This document shows positions 31,208 to 40,438 of a stretch of DNA of 64,000 bases, piece by piece; positions within the stretch are counted from its first letter, which is position 1; every line of letters begins with the position of its first letter. The stretch is taken from assembly GCF_051192575.1 (NCBI RefSeq), contig NZ_JBPJSQ010000003.1, positions 440,603 to 504,602 on the forward strand, written 5' to 3'. The notes under the pieces are model-generated. The model did no database searches. It was not told the origin of the DNA and saw nothing but the letters and a program-made list of their open reading frames with translations. This DNA is from Aestuariimicrobium soli. GTDB lineage: Bacteria; Actinomycetota; Actinomycetes; Propionibacteriales; Propionibacteriaceae. Both the position numbers and the translations under genes were made by a program.

Positions 31208-32890
31208 TCAGGTGCGGCGCAGCCAGTCCCGCACCGCCCAGGTGGCGCGCACGTCGTCCTCGTTGTACTCCAGCAGGCGGGTGACGGCGACCGACCGGGT
31301 CTGCTCGGTGTCGCCGGCGACGGCCTCGGTGAACCAGCCCTGGGAGGCCAGCCCCGACGGGTCGGGGTCGCGCCACCGGAAGCCCGGGCCCTCGAAGGCC
31401 ACCACCTTCAGCCCCAGTCCCTGCGCCCCGAACCAGTGGTCGCGCACGCTCGCGAACAGGTCGGTGAACAGGTCGCGGCGCTCCAACAGCGTGAGCAGAT
31501 GGGCGTCCTTCGACATGGCGCCGACCTTGGCCAGGTGCACCAGCTCGTAGTCGGAGTAGTGGTAGACCTGCGCGTCGCGGTTCTCGCACAACCGCACCAG
31601 CCAGGCCGCCGCACGGGCAGCCAGCTCGCACTCCTGCTCGTCGTCCAGTTCTCGGAAGTCGGCGAACGACTCGTACCAGACCTTCGAGGAGGCCCGGTCG
31701 TGCACCAGGAAGCCCCACAGATAGATGCGGTCGTCCCGGCTGGTCTCGATGTCGAAGTCGATCTCGAGGTCGTGCTCGGGCAGGTCGGCGGGAATCTCGT
31801 TGAGCCGCTCGAGGTTCACCCCTTCGGCGATCAGCGTGGCGCGCCGGGCGGCCAGCCGCAGGCGCTGCTCACCACCGGGTCGATGCTGCACCTCGGGCAG
31901 GTAGGCCGGCAGCAACGCCTCGATGTCGGCGCTGACCAGGTCGTTCACGGTTGAGACGCCAAGTTTGCGCAACGCCCCGATCTCGCGCACGTCGAGCGGC
32001 GACTTGTTGATCTGCATGCTCAGGTCGTCGTCGTCCAGTGCCGGCGCGCACACCGACCACCACTGGCAGGAATTGCACTCGCGGGTGACGATCGGCTGCA
32101 CCATCAGCCGGGCCGACTCCGCGGTGTGGGCCTGGGCGGTCTGGGCCACCTTCACCCGGAAACCGAACTCGTGGTCGTAGCGCTCGAGGGCGGAGCGTCG
32201 CTTCCACCCCGAGCTGGCGGTGCGCGAGAACGCGCGGAACCCCTTGTGCAGCAGGTTCACCCAGACCACGCCCAGGTCGCCGTCGAGGTCGGCGATCTGG
32301 TCGGTGCCGATCAGCGCACCCGTGGGGCACCCCTCCGCGACCCAGCCGATCTCGTCGAGCAGGCGCCAGAAGTGGGCCAGTTGCAGGGCGTCGCGCTCTC
32401 GTCCGCCCCGAAAGCTGGCCTCGTCGGGCACCTGGGCGTCGTCCAACCACGGGCGCGCCAGCGGCGCCACCCAGACCCAGGGGTCGGTCATGCGCTGGCG
32501 TTCCAGCACCCGGTGGCGCTTGATGCGCAGCGGCAGGTAGCCGGGTGACCCGTCGGCGCGGTCGGCACCCCGGACGAGGGCCTCGGGGTGGCCCTTGCGG
32601 TGTCCGGAGATCGACCACGGCAGCCGCGGGCCGAGGATCAGTGGCGCACCGTCGGCCACCGCCTGGCGGGTGAGCACCAACGCATCGGGGCAGTCACGCA
32701 GGTCGACCGCGCCGGGGGCGGAGGCGAGCACGGGGTAGACCTCGTCCTTGAACAGGTTCGCGCCCGCGAACCGCTCCTGCTGCGCCGCCTCGTCGGTCGG
32801 TGCGGGCGGGGCGAGCGGGTCGTACTCGTGCTGGGTCTTCACCGGACAGCTCTCGGCCGCGTAGGCCCCCAGCATGATCATGGTCGGCAT
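31208..32890 (-). CDS. TM0106-family RecB-like nuclease with RNase H-like domain
   Basis: A 560-residue protein. The N-terminal half is a RecB/PD-(D/E)xK-type module with an AddB-like iron-sulfur Cys set: Cys15 in ESCPVKTQHEYD and three Cys in CNSCQWWSVC (about 270-279). The C-terminal part is an RNase H-like exonuclease domain: EIDFDIETSRDDRIYLWGF, YHYSDYELVHL and EYNEDDVRATWAV hold the acidic residues. A helix-hairpin-helix-like segment (ALRKLGVSTVNDLV) lies between them. The family is widespread in actinobacteria, and a DNA repair role is suspected but not shown. It ends next to the menG start. Confidence 0.85.
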   Translation of the reverse strand: MPTMIMLGAYAAESCPVKTQHEYDPLAPPAPTDEAAQQERFAGANLFKDEVYPVLASAPGAVDLRDCPDALVLTRQAVADGAPLILGPRLPWSISGHRKGHPEALVRGADRADGSPGYLPLRIKRHRVLERQRMTDPWVWVAPLARPWLDDAQVPDEASFRGGRERDALQLAHFWRLLDEIGWVAEGCPTGALIGTDQIADLDGDLGVVWVNLLHKGFRAFSRTASSGWKRRSALERYDHEFGFRVKVAQTAQAHTAESARLMVQPIVTRECNSCQWWSVCAPALDDDDLSMQINKSPLDVREIGALRKLGVSTVNDLVSADIEALLPAYLPEVQHRPGGEQRLRLAARRATLIAEGVNLERLNEIPADLPEHDLEIDFDIETSRDDRIYLWGFLVHDRASSKVWYESFADFRELDDEQECELAARAAAWLVRLCENRDAQVYHYSDYELVHLAKVGAMSKDAHLLTLLERRDLFTDLFASVRDHWFGAQGLGLKVVAFEGPGFRWRDPDPSGLASQGWFTEAVAGDTEQTRSVAVTRLLEYNEDDVRATWAVRDWLRRT

Positions 32891-33586
32891 TCAGTCGGCC
32901 CACGCCCGGTGCAGGGCGACGATGCCTCCCGACAGGTTCTGCCAGCCGGTGGCCCGCCAACCGGCCGCGGCGCACAGGTCGGCAAGCCCTGGTTGATCGG
33001 GCCAGGCGCGGATCGACTCGGCCAGGTAGTCGTAGGCGGCCGGGTTGCTGGCGAACCGGCGTCCCAGGGGGAAGACAGTGCCCAGGTAGGTGGAGTAGAG
33101 GCGCCGGAAGGCCGGGTTGACCGGGGTCGAGAACTCGCAGATCAGCAGGCGACCGCCGGGCTTGGTGACGCGCTTCATCTCGCGCAGCGCGGCCAGGGTG
33201 TCTTCGACATTGCGCAGCCCGAAGCTGATGGTGACGGCGTCGAAGGTGTCGTCGGCCCACGGCAGGTTGAGGGCGTCACCGGCGACGAAGGTCAGTTCGG
33301 GGTGGCGGCGATGACCCTCGGCGAGCATGCCCCACGACAGATCGGTGCAGTAGACCGCCGCACCGGCGTCCGCGATGGGAGCCGACGAGGCCCCGGTGCC
33401 GGCGGCCAGGTCGAGAATGCGCTCGCCCGGACGCGGCTCGAGCGCCTCGATGACGTCGTCGCGCCAGTTGGCGTCGACGCCGAAGGTGAGCAGCCGGTTG
33501 AGCAGGTCATAGCGCTTGGCGACGCCGTCGAACATCGCACTCACGTCGCGGCGACGCTTGGTCAGGTCGGCTCGAATCTCCACCAC
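32891..33586 (-). CDS. menG: Demethylmenaquinone methyltransferase MenG (UbiE)
   Basis: From GTG 33586, 231 residues. It uses SAM to methylate demethylmenaquinone, the last step of menaquinone synthesis. UbiE motifs: SAMFDGVAKRYDLLNRLLTFG, DLAAGTGASSAPIAD (SAM loop), GDALNLPWADDTFDAVTISFGLRN, and KPGGRLLICEFSTP. The start is chosen on GACAGT-N6-GTG, a leaderless-type promoter; a GTG 18 nt upstream is also in frame. The gene abuts the nuclease gene with no gap and is divergent from the ABC transporter. Confidence 0.93.
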   Translation of the reverse strand: MVEIRADLTKRRRDVSAMFDGVAKRYDLLNRLLTFGVDANWRDDVIEALEPRPGERILDLAAGTGASSAPIADAGAAVYCTDLSWGMLAEGHRRHPELTFVAGDALNLPWADDTFDAVTISFGLRNVEDTLAALREMKRVTKPGGRLLICEFSTPVNPAFRRLYSTYLGTVFPLGRRFASNPAAYDYLAESIRAWPDQPGLADLCAAAGWRATGWQNLSGGIVALHRAWAD

Positions 33587-33681
33587 GGCACCACTGTCCC
33601 ACACGCCCCTGACAGGTTCGAGCCGGGGCGCCGACCTTCACCGCGTTCGGAGCCTCGGCGATTGGCTCCTACGATGGGGCC

Positions 33682-34326
33682 ATGGCCGCTCGCACAGTCG
33701 TCCTCAAGGTGACGAACCTCTCCAAGTCCTACGGACCCTCCACCATCGTCGAGAACTTCTCGCTCGAGGTGCGCGAGGGCGAGGCGGTCGCCCTCACCGG
33801 ACGAAACGGTGCCGGCAAGTCCACCGTGCTGCGCTGCCTGGTGGGGGCGGATCGTCCCACCGAGGGCACCGTCGAGGTGCTCGGTGAGAAGGTGAGCGAG
33901 TCCAACGTCGACATTCGCCGCAACGTGGCCACCGTCATCGACGACCTCGACTTCTTCCCCGACCTGTCGGTGGTCGAACACCTCGACCTGCTCGCGCGGG
34001 CCCACGGCCTCGACGACGCCGATGCCCTCGTCGACGAGGTGCTCGAAGAGGTGCAGCTGGTGCCGCAGTCGGGTCAGTTGCCGGGCACCCTGTCGTCGGG
34101 TCAGCGCCGCCGACTCGCCCTGGCCACGGCCATGGTGCGCCCCCGCAAGCTGCTGGTGCTCGACGAGCCCGAACAGCGACTCGACGTCGAGGGCATCCGC
34201 TGGCTCGGGGAGCGCCTGCGCGTCGAGAAGGAACGCGGGCTCGCCATCGTGCTGGCCTCGCACGAGCCCTCGCTGGTCGAGGCCCTGGGCTGCCGCATCG
34301 TGCAGCTGGGGGGTGCTCGCGGATGA
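33682..34326 (+). CDS. ABC transporter ATP-binding protein
   Basis: A 214-residue ATPase. Walker A is GRNGAGKST (about 41-49), the signature is LSSGQRRRLAL, Walker B is KLLVLDEPE, and the H-loop His is in LASHEPS. It partners with the large membrane protein encoded immediately downstream (4-nt overlap). TACGAT-N6-ATG indicates a leaderless start. Substrate and direction are unknown; the domain is of the CcmA/export type. Confidence 0.9.
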   Translation: MAARTVVLKVTNLSKSYGPSTIVENFSLEVREGEAVALTGRNGAGKSTVLRCLVGADRPTEGTVEVLGEKVSESNVDIRRNVATVIDDLDFFPDLSVVEHLDLLARAHGLDDADALVDEVLEEVQLVPQSGQLPGTLSSGQRRRLALATAMVRPRKLLVLDEPEQRLDVEGIRWLGERLRVEKERGLAIVLASHEPSLVEALGCRIVQLGGARG

Positions 34327-36116
34327 GCCGCGCCAGCCGCAAGAAGTCCCCCGCCAAGGGCGGCCAGCCGCAGCCTGGCACCGAGCCCGAGGTCGTGCTC
34401 GCCGAGGCCCCCGAGGCCCTGCCCGAGGAAGCCCGGCTGGTGGTGACCCAGGACGTCAACCACCTGCACCAGCACGAGGTCGACGAGCGCCAGCTGCAGT
34501 TGTTGATGAAGGACTGGCGCCGCGGTCGCGCCACCCGCAGCGTTGGCCAGATGATCTCCGACGCCTACGTCGCCATCTTCTCCATCGCGGTGATCGCCGC
34601 CATGATGATCTCCTCGCTGATCCGCGCTCAGTCGTTGGCCGCCGAGTGCTCGGCCGACTCGTGTGGCGCCGCCCGCGGACTGCTGCCGTGGGCCGCGCTG
34701 GCCGGTGTGCTCGGGCTCACCCTCGGCGCCGCCCGCATGTTCGGCCCGGTGCTGGCCTCGGCCGCCGAGGGATTCTGGCTGATGGAGGCGCCCCTGCGGC
34801 GCTCCAAGCTGCTGGCCGCCCGACTGCTCGCTGCCATCCTGCTGGCCCTGGTCGGCGGTGCCGCCGTCGGGGCCCTGACCAGTGCGCTCACCGGGTCGTC
34901 CGGCACCGCGGTGATCGCTTGGACCGTGGCCACGGGTCTGGGGGCCGCCGGCCTGACGGCCCTGTCGGCCGCCGAACAGGGGGCCGAACGGTCGTGGATC
35001 GTGAAGGCGCTGCAGGCGCTGGTCTCACTCGTGGGTCTGGCGGCGCTGCTGCTGGTGGTGGCCACGGCCGCCAACTGGATCGATCTGGGGCTGAACGACA
35101 ACCTGGCCGTCGAGCTGGCGGCCGTCGTCGCCGGCGTCGGCCTGCTGCTGTGCATCGCGGCCGGCCTGATCGCCCGCGCGCGCCTCAACCGCATTCGCCG
35201 CTCGCGTCTGGTCTCGGGCGGATCGCTGATCAGCGGCATGCAGGGTGCGATGTTCGCCATGGACTTCGGCCTGATGCGCGACATCCTGGTCGAGCGCGAG
35301 GCGGTCGACCGCGGTCACGTTCGTCCCACCCGCGGACGAGGCACCGGCCTCACCGCGCTGGTGCTGCGCGACGTGCAGCGCATCATTCGGTTCCCCAAGC
35401 CGCTGGTGCTGCTGGTGTGCTCGGTGGTGGTGCCGTACGCGGTGCAGGCCTTGGGGCTCGGACGACTGGTCGTGCCCATCGCCGCGATCGTGCTGATGGC
35501 CGCCCTGATTCCGTTCTTCACCTCGCTGCGCGTGCTGTCGCGGACGAAGGGTCTGGCGCGTGCCTTCCCCTTCACGACGGCGCAGATTCGCACCGCCACC
35601 TGCGTGGTGCCGGCCGTGCTGGCCCTGGTCTGGGGGATCGCGGTGACCCCTGCCTTCGTGGGCGTGGCCGGTGCCGGCCTGGTCGGAAAGTCGCCCGCGG
35701 ATGCCGCCATGTGGGCCCTGGTCACCGGTTTCGCCGGGCTGCTCGGGGCGATGCGCTGGCAGTCGGCCAAGTCGGCCAACTACCAGGCGCCGATGGTGGC
35801 GACCAGCATGGGTGCCATGCCGCCGGGGCTGATGTTCAACCTGGTGCGCGGCTTCGACATGGTGGCGTTGATGAGCATTCCGGCCGTGTTCGGCTGGACT
35901 CCGTGGATCTCGGTGGTGCTCGGCATCATCATCTTCAGCTTCCTGCGGATGGGCGGCATCGATCAGGAGGAGATGCGCGAACTGCAGGAGCAGCAGAAGA
36001 AGGCGCTCAACGAGTCGAAGCTGGCCGCAGCGGCGGGGCAGCCCGGCGCGAAGTCGGGTCAGTCCGGCAAGGGTGGCGCCTCGGGCGACAAGATTCGGAT
36101 CAAGCGGGGCGGCTGA
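34323..36116 (+). CDS. ABC transporter membrane component (DUF6297-like)
   Basis: A 597-residue protein with about 10-12 transmembrane helices, starting around residue 75 after a polar, charged N-terminus. A cytoplasmic loop near 305-345 (RDILVEREAVDRGHVRPTRG) precedes the second half, and a Gln/Glu/Lys-rich C-terminal tail follows. No periplasmic binding domain is seen. Size, pairing with a small ATPase and topology fit the actinobacterial DUF6297 permeases, which I recall by description only. It ends convergently with menF at a hairpin. Confidence 0.75.
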   Translation: MSRASRKKSPAKGGQPQPGTEPEVVLAEAPEALPEEARLVVTQDVNHLHQHEVDERQLQLLMKDWRRGRATRSVGQMISDAYVAIFSIAVIAAMMISSLIRAQSLAAECSADSCGAARGLLPWAALAGVLGLTLGAARMFGPVLASAAEGFWLMEAPLRRSKLLAARLLAAILLALVGGAAVGALTSALTGSSGTAVIAWTVATGLGAAGLTALSAAEQGAERSWIVKALQALVSLVGLAALLLVVATAANWIDLGLNDNLAVELAAVVAGVGLLLCIAAGLIARARLNRIRRSRLVSGGSLISGMQGAMFAMDFGLMRDILVEREAVDRGHVRPTRGRGTGLTALVLRDVQRIIRFPKPLVLLVCSVVVPYAVQALGLGRLVVPIAAIVLMAALIPFFTSLRVLSRTKGLARAFPFTTAQIRTATCVVPAVLALVWGIAVTPAFVGVAGAGLVGKSPADAAMWALVTGFAGLLGAMRWQSAKSANYQAPMVATSMGAMPPGLMFNLVRGFDMVALMSIPAVFGWTPWISVVLGIIIFSFLRMGGIDQEEMRELQEQQKKALNESKLAAAAGQPGAKSGQSGKGGASGDKIRIKRGG

Positions 36117-36138
36117 GCCCCGCTGACCTCGGTCGGAA

Positions 36139-36160
36139 GCTGTCGGGTCAGCCCGACAGC
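36139..36160. terminator. Bidirectional hairpin between the ABC permease and menF
   Basis: A perfect 9-bp stem GCTGTCGGG/CCCGACAGC with loop TCAG lies in the 31-bp convergent gap and overlaps the last codons and stop of menF. Symmetry suits termination from both sides, without U-tracts. Confidence 0.6.
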
Positions 36161-37392
36161 GCGTCCCGCATCGGGCGGAACTTGGCGATCGTCTCGGCCA
36201 GTTCCTCGTGCGGGCTGGAGTCGGCCACGATGCCAGCGCCGGCGAAGATCTGGATCTCCTCGGGCGTGGCCGCGTGGATCTGCCCCGAGCGCAGCGCCAG
36301 GGCCCATTCGCCGTCACCGGCGGCATCGATCCACCCGACGGGGCCGGCGTATCGTCCGCGATCGAGGTTCTCGAGTTCGTTGATCAGGTCGAGGGCCACG
36401 TGCGTCGGGGTGCCGCAGACCGCGGCCGAGGGGTGCACGGCCGCGGCCAGGCCCAGGGAGGTGACGTCGTCGTTGACCACCCCGGTGATGTCGGTGGCGA
36501 GGTGCAGCACGTTCGGCAATTCGAGGATCGAGGGCTGCTCCGGCACGTTCATGCCCGAACAGAACGGCGCCAGCGACTCCGCCACCGACGCCACCGCGAA
36601 CTCGTGCTCGCGTTGGTTCTTGCTGGACGATCGCAGCGCCTCCGCCAGCCGGGTGTTCTCGTCGCCGGTGCCGCGGCGAATGGTGCCGGCGAGCACGCGC
36701 GAGGTGGCCAGGCCACCGCGGCGGCGCACCAGCATCTCGGGGGTGGCGCCGACCAGGCCGTCGACCAGGAAGGTGTAGGTGCTGGGGTAACTGGTCGACA
36801 GTCGTTCCACCAGCCAGCGGGGGTCGATGGGGCCGGCGGCGCGGGCGATCAGGTCGCGGGCCAGAACGATCTTGTCGACCTCACCACCGTTGAGCAGCCG
36901 CACGGCCTCGGCGACCATCAGTTCCCAGTCGACACCCGACATCGACCCGTCCGACCACGACACCTCGCCCGGTGACATCGGGGCGGGCTGGCGCTCCGGC
37001 ATCTCATCGGGCAGGTTGCCGTAGCCGAGGCGAGTGCACCAGCAGTGGCCCTCGCGGCGTCCGATCGTCCATTCGGGCACGACCAGCACCGAGGGCTCGG
37101 CCGAGCGGTCGGGGTCGAAGGCGAACGAGCCGAAGGCGATGGGGCCGGTGCCGTACTGGCCGTACAGCTCGGTCTCGTGCTCGATCGTGCCGGCGAACTC
37201 GCTCCACCAGATGTCGGCGGCGTCGAGGGAGTCGGTCGCGAAGCGCGCCACCTCGCCGATCCCGATGATTCCGTCGCCACGGCGCACGAAGGCCGAACCG
37301 TGCTCGCGCGGGAGGTACATCTCGAGCGGACCGGGGTCAGGAATGGCGACGGTCCGGGCGCGCAGTCTCGCGGAACCGGGATTGACGATCAC
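36148..37392 (-). CDS. menF: Isochorismate synthase MenF
   Basis: A 414-residue chorismate-utilising enzyme that converts chorismate to isochorismate for menaquinone. Motifs: EVDKIVLARD with catalytic Lys174, VLAGTIRRG, HEFAVASVAE, LHLATDITG, VHPSAAVCGTPT, and the C-terminal GAGIVADSSPHEELAETIAK. The N-terminal 130 residues are the shorter actinobacterial form. GTG 37392 follows TAGGCT by 6 nt, so it is probably leaderless and separately transcribed from the rest of the men genes. Confidence 0.92.
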   Translation of the reverse strand: MIVNPGSARLRARTVAIPDPGPLEMYLPREHGSAFVRRGDGIIGIGEVARFATDSLDAADIWWSEFAGTIEHETELYGQYGTGPIAFGSFAFDPDRSAEPSVLVVPEWTIGRREGHCWCTRLGYGNLPDEMPERQPAPMSPGEVSWSDGSMSGVDWELMVAEAVRLLNGGEVDKIVLARDLIARAAGPIDPRWLVERLSTSYPSTYTFLVDGLVGATPEMLVRRRGGLATSRVLAGTIRRGTGDENTRLAEALRSSSKNQREHEFAVASVAESLAPFCSGMNVPEQPSILELPNVLHLATDITGVVNDDVTSLGLAAAVHPSAAVCGTPTHVALDLINELENLDRGRYAGPVGWIDAAGDGEWALALRSGQIHAATPEEIQIFAGAGIVADSSPHEELAETIAKFRPMRDALSG

Positions 37393-37398
37393 CCTCGC

Positions 37399-37404
37399 AG
37401 CCTA
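37399..37404 (-). promoter_or_regulatory. -10 element TAGGCT, leaderless start of menF
   Basis: TAGGCT lies 6 nt before the menF GTG, with no SD between. Confidence 0.55.
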
Positions 37405-37546
37405 GCCACACAACTCTTCGGCGGGCGTCATCGGCGGTCGCTTTGACACGGGCAGGCTGTGGCAACTGTGTGCGGCAAGGGGGACCCCGGTCGGGGGGCG
37501 CCGCGCGGGCGTGGGACGCTGGTGCCACCCAGCAAGGAGGCTCGCG

Positions 37547-38170
37547 GTGACCGCACTCGACACCCAACTCACCACCTTCGACGAGGCCGCGCGCATGTTC
37601 GCCGACCTGGCCGACGAACTCACCCGCGCCGACCTGGTGCGGCCCGCGACCGATGCCTGGTCGGTGCGCGACCTGCTCGGGCACACCCTGCGGGCCGTCC
37701 TCACGGTCGACGACTACTTGGATCTGCCGGGTGACCAGCCCGACCACCTGACCCCCGCTGGCTACTACCACCAGGCGATCCAGACCATCGACGACGCGTC
37801 CGTCGCAACCCGGGGCAGGGAAGCCGGTGAGGCCTTGGGCGAGACCCCGGAGCGGGTCGTCCGCGAGGTGGTCGAGCGCGTGCTCGGTCGCCTCGCCGAC
37901 CTCGAGGACGATCCCGTGATCGTCACGCGCGGGGGAGCGATGCACCTGTCGGCCTACCTGCCCACGCGCACGCTCGAACTGGTGATCCACTCCCTCGACC
38001 TGGCCGCCGCCGTCGGTCGTCCGCTGATGGTGCCGGCCGACCCGATGCGGCAGACACTCGAGTTGGTCACCGAGATCGTCCTGCTCGACGGACGAGGGCC
38101 CGAGCTCGCCCGAGCCCTGACCGGGCGCGGGAGTCTGCCGACGGGCTTCTCGGTCTTCGCCGCTCGCTGA
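37547..38170 (+). CDS. Maleylpyruvate isomerase/DinB-like domain protein
   Basis: GTG 37547 is chosen because a perfect SD, AAGGAGG, lies at 37534-37540; 207 residues. The four-helix DinB/MDMPI-N fold is suggested by TAWSVRDLLGHTLRAVLTVDD-type segments and HLSAYLPTRTLELVIHSLDLA, whose His and Glu are the usual metal ligands. Members are mycothiol-dependent enzymes in actinobacteria. Substrate is unknown. It sits alone before the 400-bp regulatory region of the respiratory operon. Confidence 0.78.
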   Translation: MTALDTQLTTFDEAARMFADLADELTRADLVRPATDAWSVRDLLGHTLRAVLTVDDYLDLPGDQPDHLTPAGYYHQAIQTIDDASVATRGREAGEALGETPERVVREVVERVLGRLADLEDDPVIVTRGGAMHLSAYLPTRTLELVIHSLDLAAAVGRPLMVPADPMRQTLELVTEIVLLDGRGPELARALTGRGSLPTGFSVFAAR

Positions 38171-38586
38171 TCCCTGACCACCGGTCCGTGGACTCGACAC
38201 GGGCGCAGCCAGCAAACTCGCACCAAAACATTCGGCCCTCAGGAACTTTCCTCGGGGTTGCACTCTTTCCTGGGAGTCTGCGGATAGCTGGGAGTCTGCG
38301 GTTGGCTGGCCCGACCGAGGGTGTCATGCCGGCGGGATCGACCGGATCGACCGGGGACGACGCCGCGGTGACGGGCTCGCCCCGCGACCGCCCCACTGCA
38401 ACGATTAACGCAACCCCCAGATTGCCTAAATGGCTCCTGTTCCACCTAGTCAGCGGGCAATCTCACCCAGCGGTGGGGTGGTTTAGCGCCGCCTGTCGAT
38501 TCGGCCTAGAGTAAGGGCCGAGACGGGCGACCCAGGAGTCGCCCGCAGCTGGGAGAGGGGCGCCTCGCCGCCCCATGGGAGATGCG
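38171..38586 (+). promoter_or_regulatory. Upstream region and leader of the menJ-like/nuo operon
   Basis: The 416-bp gap holds no convincing gene. A -10-like TAGAGT (38507-38512) with a weak -35 TTTAGC (38482-38487, 19-nt spacing) would start transcription near 38520. The resulting leader folds a perfect 7-bp hairpin GGGCGAC/GTCGCCC at 38525-38544. GGGAG at 38577-38581 is the likely ribosome-binding site for ATG 38587. An 18-bp direct repeat lies further upstream at 38270-38301. Confidence 0.5.
38270..38301. repeat. 18-bp-period direct repeat upstream of the nuo operon
   Basis: CTGGGAGTCTGCGG occurs at 38270-38283 and again at 38288-38301, an 18-bp period. It is about 210 bp upstream of the predicted transcription start, so it may be a regulator site or simple tandem duplication. 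Confidence 0.7.
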
Positions 38587-39954
38587 ATGAGTGACGCACA
38601 GGCCGCCGGTCAGGCAGCCCCTGCGGCATACGCCGACCCCGCCCAGCCCCCGTCCGGCCAGTCCCAGTCCCAGTCCGGCACCCAGCCCAGCCTCAAGCCC
38701 CGCCACGCCGACGCCGTCATCGTCGGCGGTGGCCCCGCCGGTGCCGCCACCGCCGCCCACCTCGCGCGCCGCGGTCTCGACGTGATCCTGCTCGAGAAGG
38801 CCACCTACCCCCGCGACAAGATCTGCGGCGACGGCCTCACCCCGCGTGCGGTCAAGCAACTGGTCAACCTGGGCATCGACACCTCCGAGGCCAACGGCTG
38901 GCACCGCAACAAGGGCCTGCGCGTCTACGGCGGCCGCGTCGAGCCCTTCGACATGCCCTGGCCCGAGCTCAAGGACTTCCCCAACTACGGCCTCGTCCGT
39001 CGCCGCGAAGACCTCGACGCCCTGCTCGCCGCCCACGCGGTCGCCCTCGGGGCCCACCTGCACACCGGCGCCAACGTGACCGCCCCGATCATCGACGAGC
39101 GCACCGATCGCATCGTGGGCGTCACCACCAAGGACGGTCGCGAGTTCCGCGCGCCCGTGGTCGTGGCCGCCGACGGCGTCTCGAGCCGCATCGCGGTGGC
39201 GATGGGCCTCACCAAGCGTGAGGATCGTCCGATGGGCGTGGCGGTGCGCGCCTACTTCGAGTGCGAACGCGGCAACGGCGACTGGATGGAGTCGTGGCTC
39301 GAACTGTGGGACGGCAAGCCCCACGAGTCGAACCTGCTGCCGGGCTACGGCTGGGCCTTCCCGACCGGCGAGGGCATCAGCAACGTCGGCCTCGGCATGC
39401 TCGACACCTCCCCGGCCTTCGCCAAGACCGACTACCGCCAGCTGATGAAGACCTGGCTGAAGGCCTGTCCCCCTGAATGGGGTTTCACGGACGAGAACCT
39501 GCGCGGCCAGATCCGCGGTGCGGCCCTGCCGATGGCGTTCAACCGCCAGCCCGCCTACGCGCGCGGACTGCTTCTGGTCGGCGATGCCGGCGGCATGGTG
39601 AACCCGTTCAACGGCGAGGGCATCGACTACGCCCTCGAGGCCGCCGCCCTGGCCGCCGAGGCCATCAGCGAGGCCCGCTCCCGCGGCTTCGGCACCCCGA
39701 ACGCCGAACTCGCGCTGCAGGGCTATGTCACCCATCTGAAGTCCGACATGGGCGGCTACTTCCGCCTCGGCACCATCTTCGCCAAGCTGATCGGCAACCC
39801 CGAGATCATGAAGATCTGCGTGCGCTACGGGCTTCCCCGCAAGACGCTGATGAGGCTGGTGCACAAGTTGCTGGCCAACCTCACCGACGAACATGACGGC
39901 GATGTGATGGACAAGACCATCAACGCCCTGCGCAGAATGGCGCCATCAGCATGA
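38587..39954 (+). CDS. Geranylgeranyl reductase-family FAD protein (MenJ-like menaquinone isoprene reductase)
   Basis: From ATG 38587 (GGGAG upstream; an in-frame ATG at 38575 is possible), 455 residues. After a 35-residue Gln/Ser/Pro-rich N-terminus comes the FAD dinucleotide-binding motif VIVGGGPAGAATAAHLARRG, then KICGDGLTPRAV (family hallmark), VVVAADGVSSRIA, and VGDAGGMVNPFNGEGIDYAL (second FAD motif). In mycobacteria the relative MenJ reduces one isoprene unit of menaquinone. Standing directly before nuoA, it likely tunes the quinone used by complex I; the substrate is inferred from this context. Confidence 0.85.
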   Translation: MSDAQAAGQAAPAAYADPAQPPSGQSQSQSGTQPSLKPRHADAVIVGGGPAGAATAAHLARRGLDVILLEKATYPRDKICGDGLTPRAVKQLVNLGIDTSEANGWHRNKGLRVYGGRVEPFDMPWPELKDFPNYGLVRRREDLDALLAAHAVALGAHLHTGANVTAPIIDERTDRIVGVTTKDGREFRAPVVVAADGVSSRIAVAMGLTKREDRPMGVAVRAYFECERGNGDWMESWLELWDGKPHESNLLPGYGWAFPTGEGISNVGLGMLDTSPAFAKTDYRQLMKTWLKACPPEWGFTDENLRGQIRGAALPMAFNRQPAYARGLLLVGDAGGMVNPFNGEGIDYALEAAALAAEAISEARSRGFGTPNAELALQGYVTHLKSDMGGYFRLGTIFAKLIGNPEIMKICVRYGLPRKTLMRLVHKLLANLTDEHDGDVMDKTINALRRMAPSA

Positions 39955-40048
39955 CAGCCAGCCATCCGACGGCTGACCGCTTCGCCGCCACTCGTCGCAC
40001 CCGCAGTAGCACCAGCAGAACCAGCACGACCGGCCCAGGAGGGGACTC

Positions 40049-40408
40049 GTGAACGCCTACATCCCGATCATCGGACTCGCCGCCCTCGCGGCGTTGTTCA
40101 TCCTCGTGTCGATCGTCATGTCGATCAACGTCGGGCCGGCCCGCTACAACCGTGCCAAGTACGACACCTACGAGTGCGGCATCCAGCCGACTCCCCAGCC
40201 CGTCGGTGGCGGCCGCTTCCCGGTGAAGTACTACATCACCGCGATGCTGTTCATCGTCTTCGACATCGAGATCGTGTTCCTCTACCCGTGGGCCGTCTCG
40301 TTCAACCGTCTCGGCCTGTTCGCGGTCGTCGAGATGGTGCTGTTCATCGTGACCGTGTTCGTCGCCTACTTCTACGTCCTGCGCCGCGGCGGCCTGGACT
40401 GGGACTGA
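40049..40408 (+). CDS. nuoA: NADH-quinone oxidoreductase subunit A
   Basis: A 119-residue protein with three transmembrane helices and the conserved loop KYDTYECGIQPTPQPVGGGRFPVKYY, split by helix 2, which begins in FDIEIVFLYPW. It lies at the quinone-site end of the complex I membrane arm. GTG 40049 has SD CCAGGAGGGG. The 94-nt gap after the reductase gene contains a small AGCC/GGCT stem but no clear terminator. Confidence 0.95.
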   Translation: MNAYIPIIGLAALAALFILVSIVMSINVGPARYNRAKYDTYECGIQPTPQPVGGGRFPVKYYITAMLFIVFDIEIVFLYPWAVSFNRLGLFAVVEMVLFIVTVFVAYFYVLRRGGLDWD

Positions 40409-40438
40409 GCGGGACGAAGCAGAGAGGAACGACCAGTC

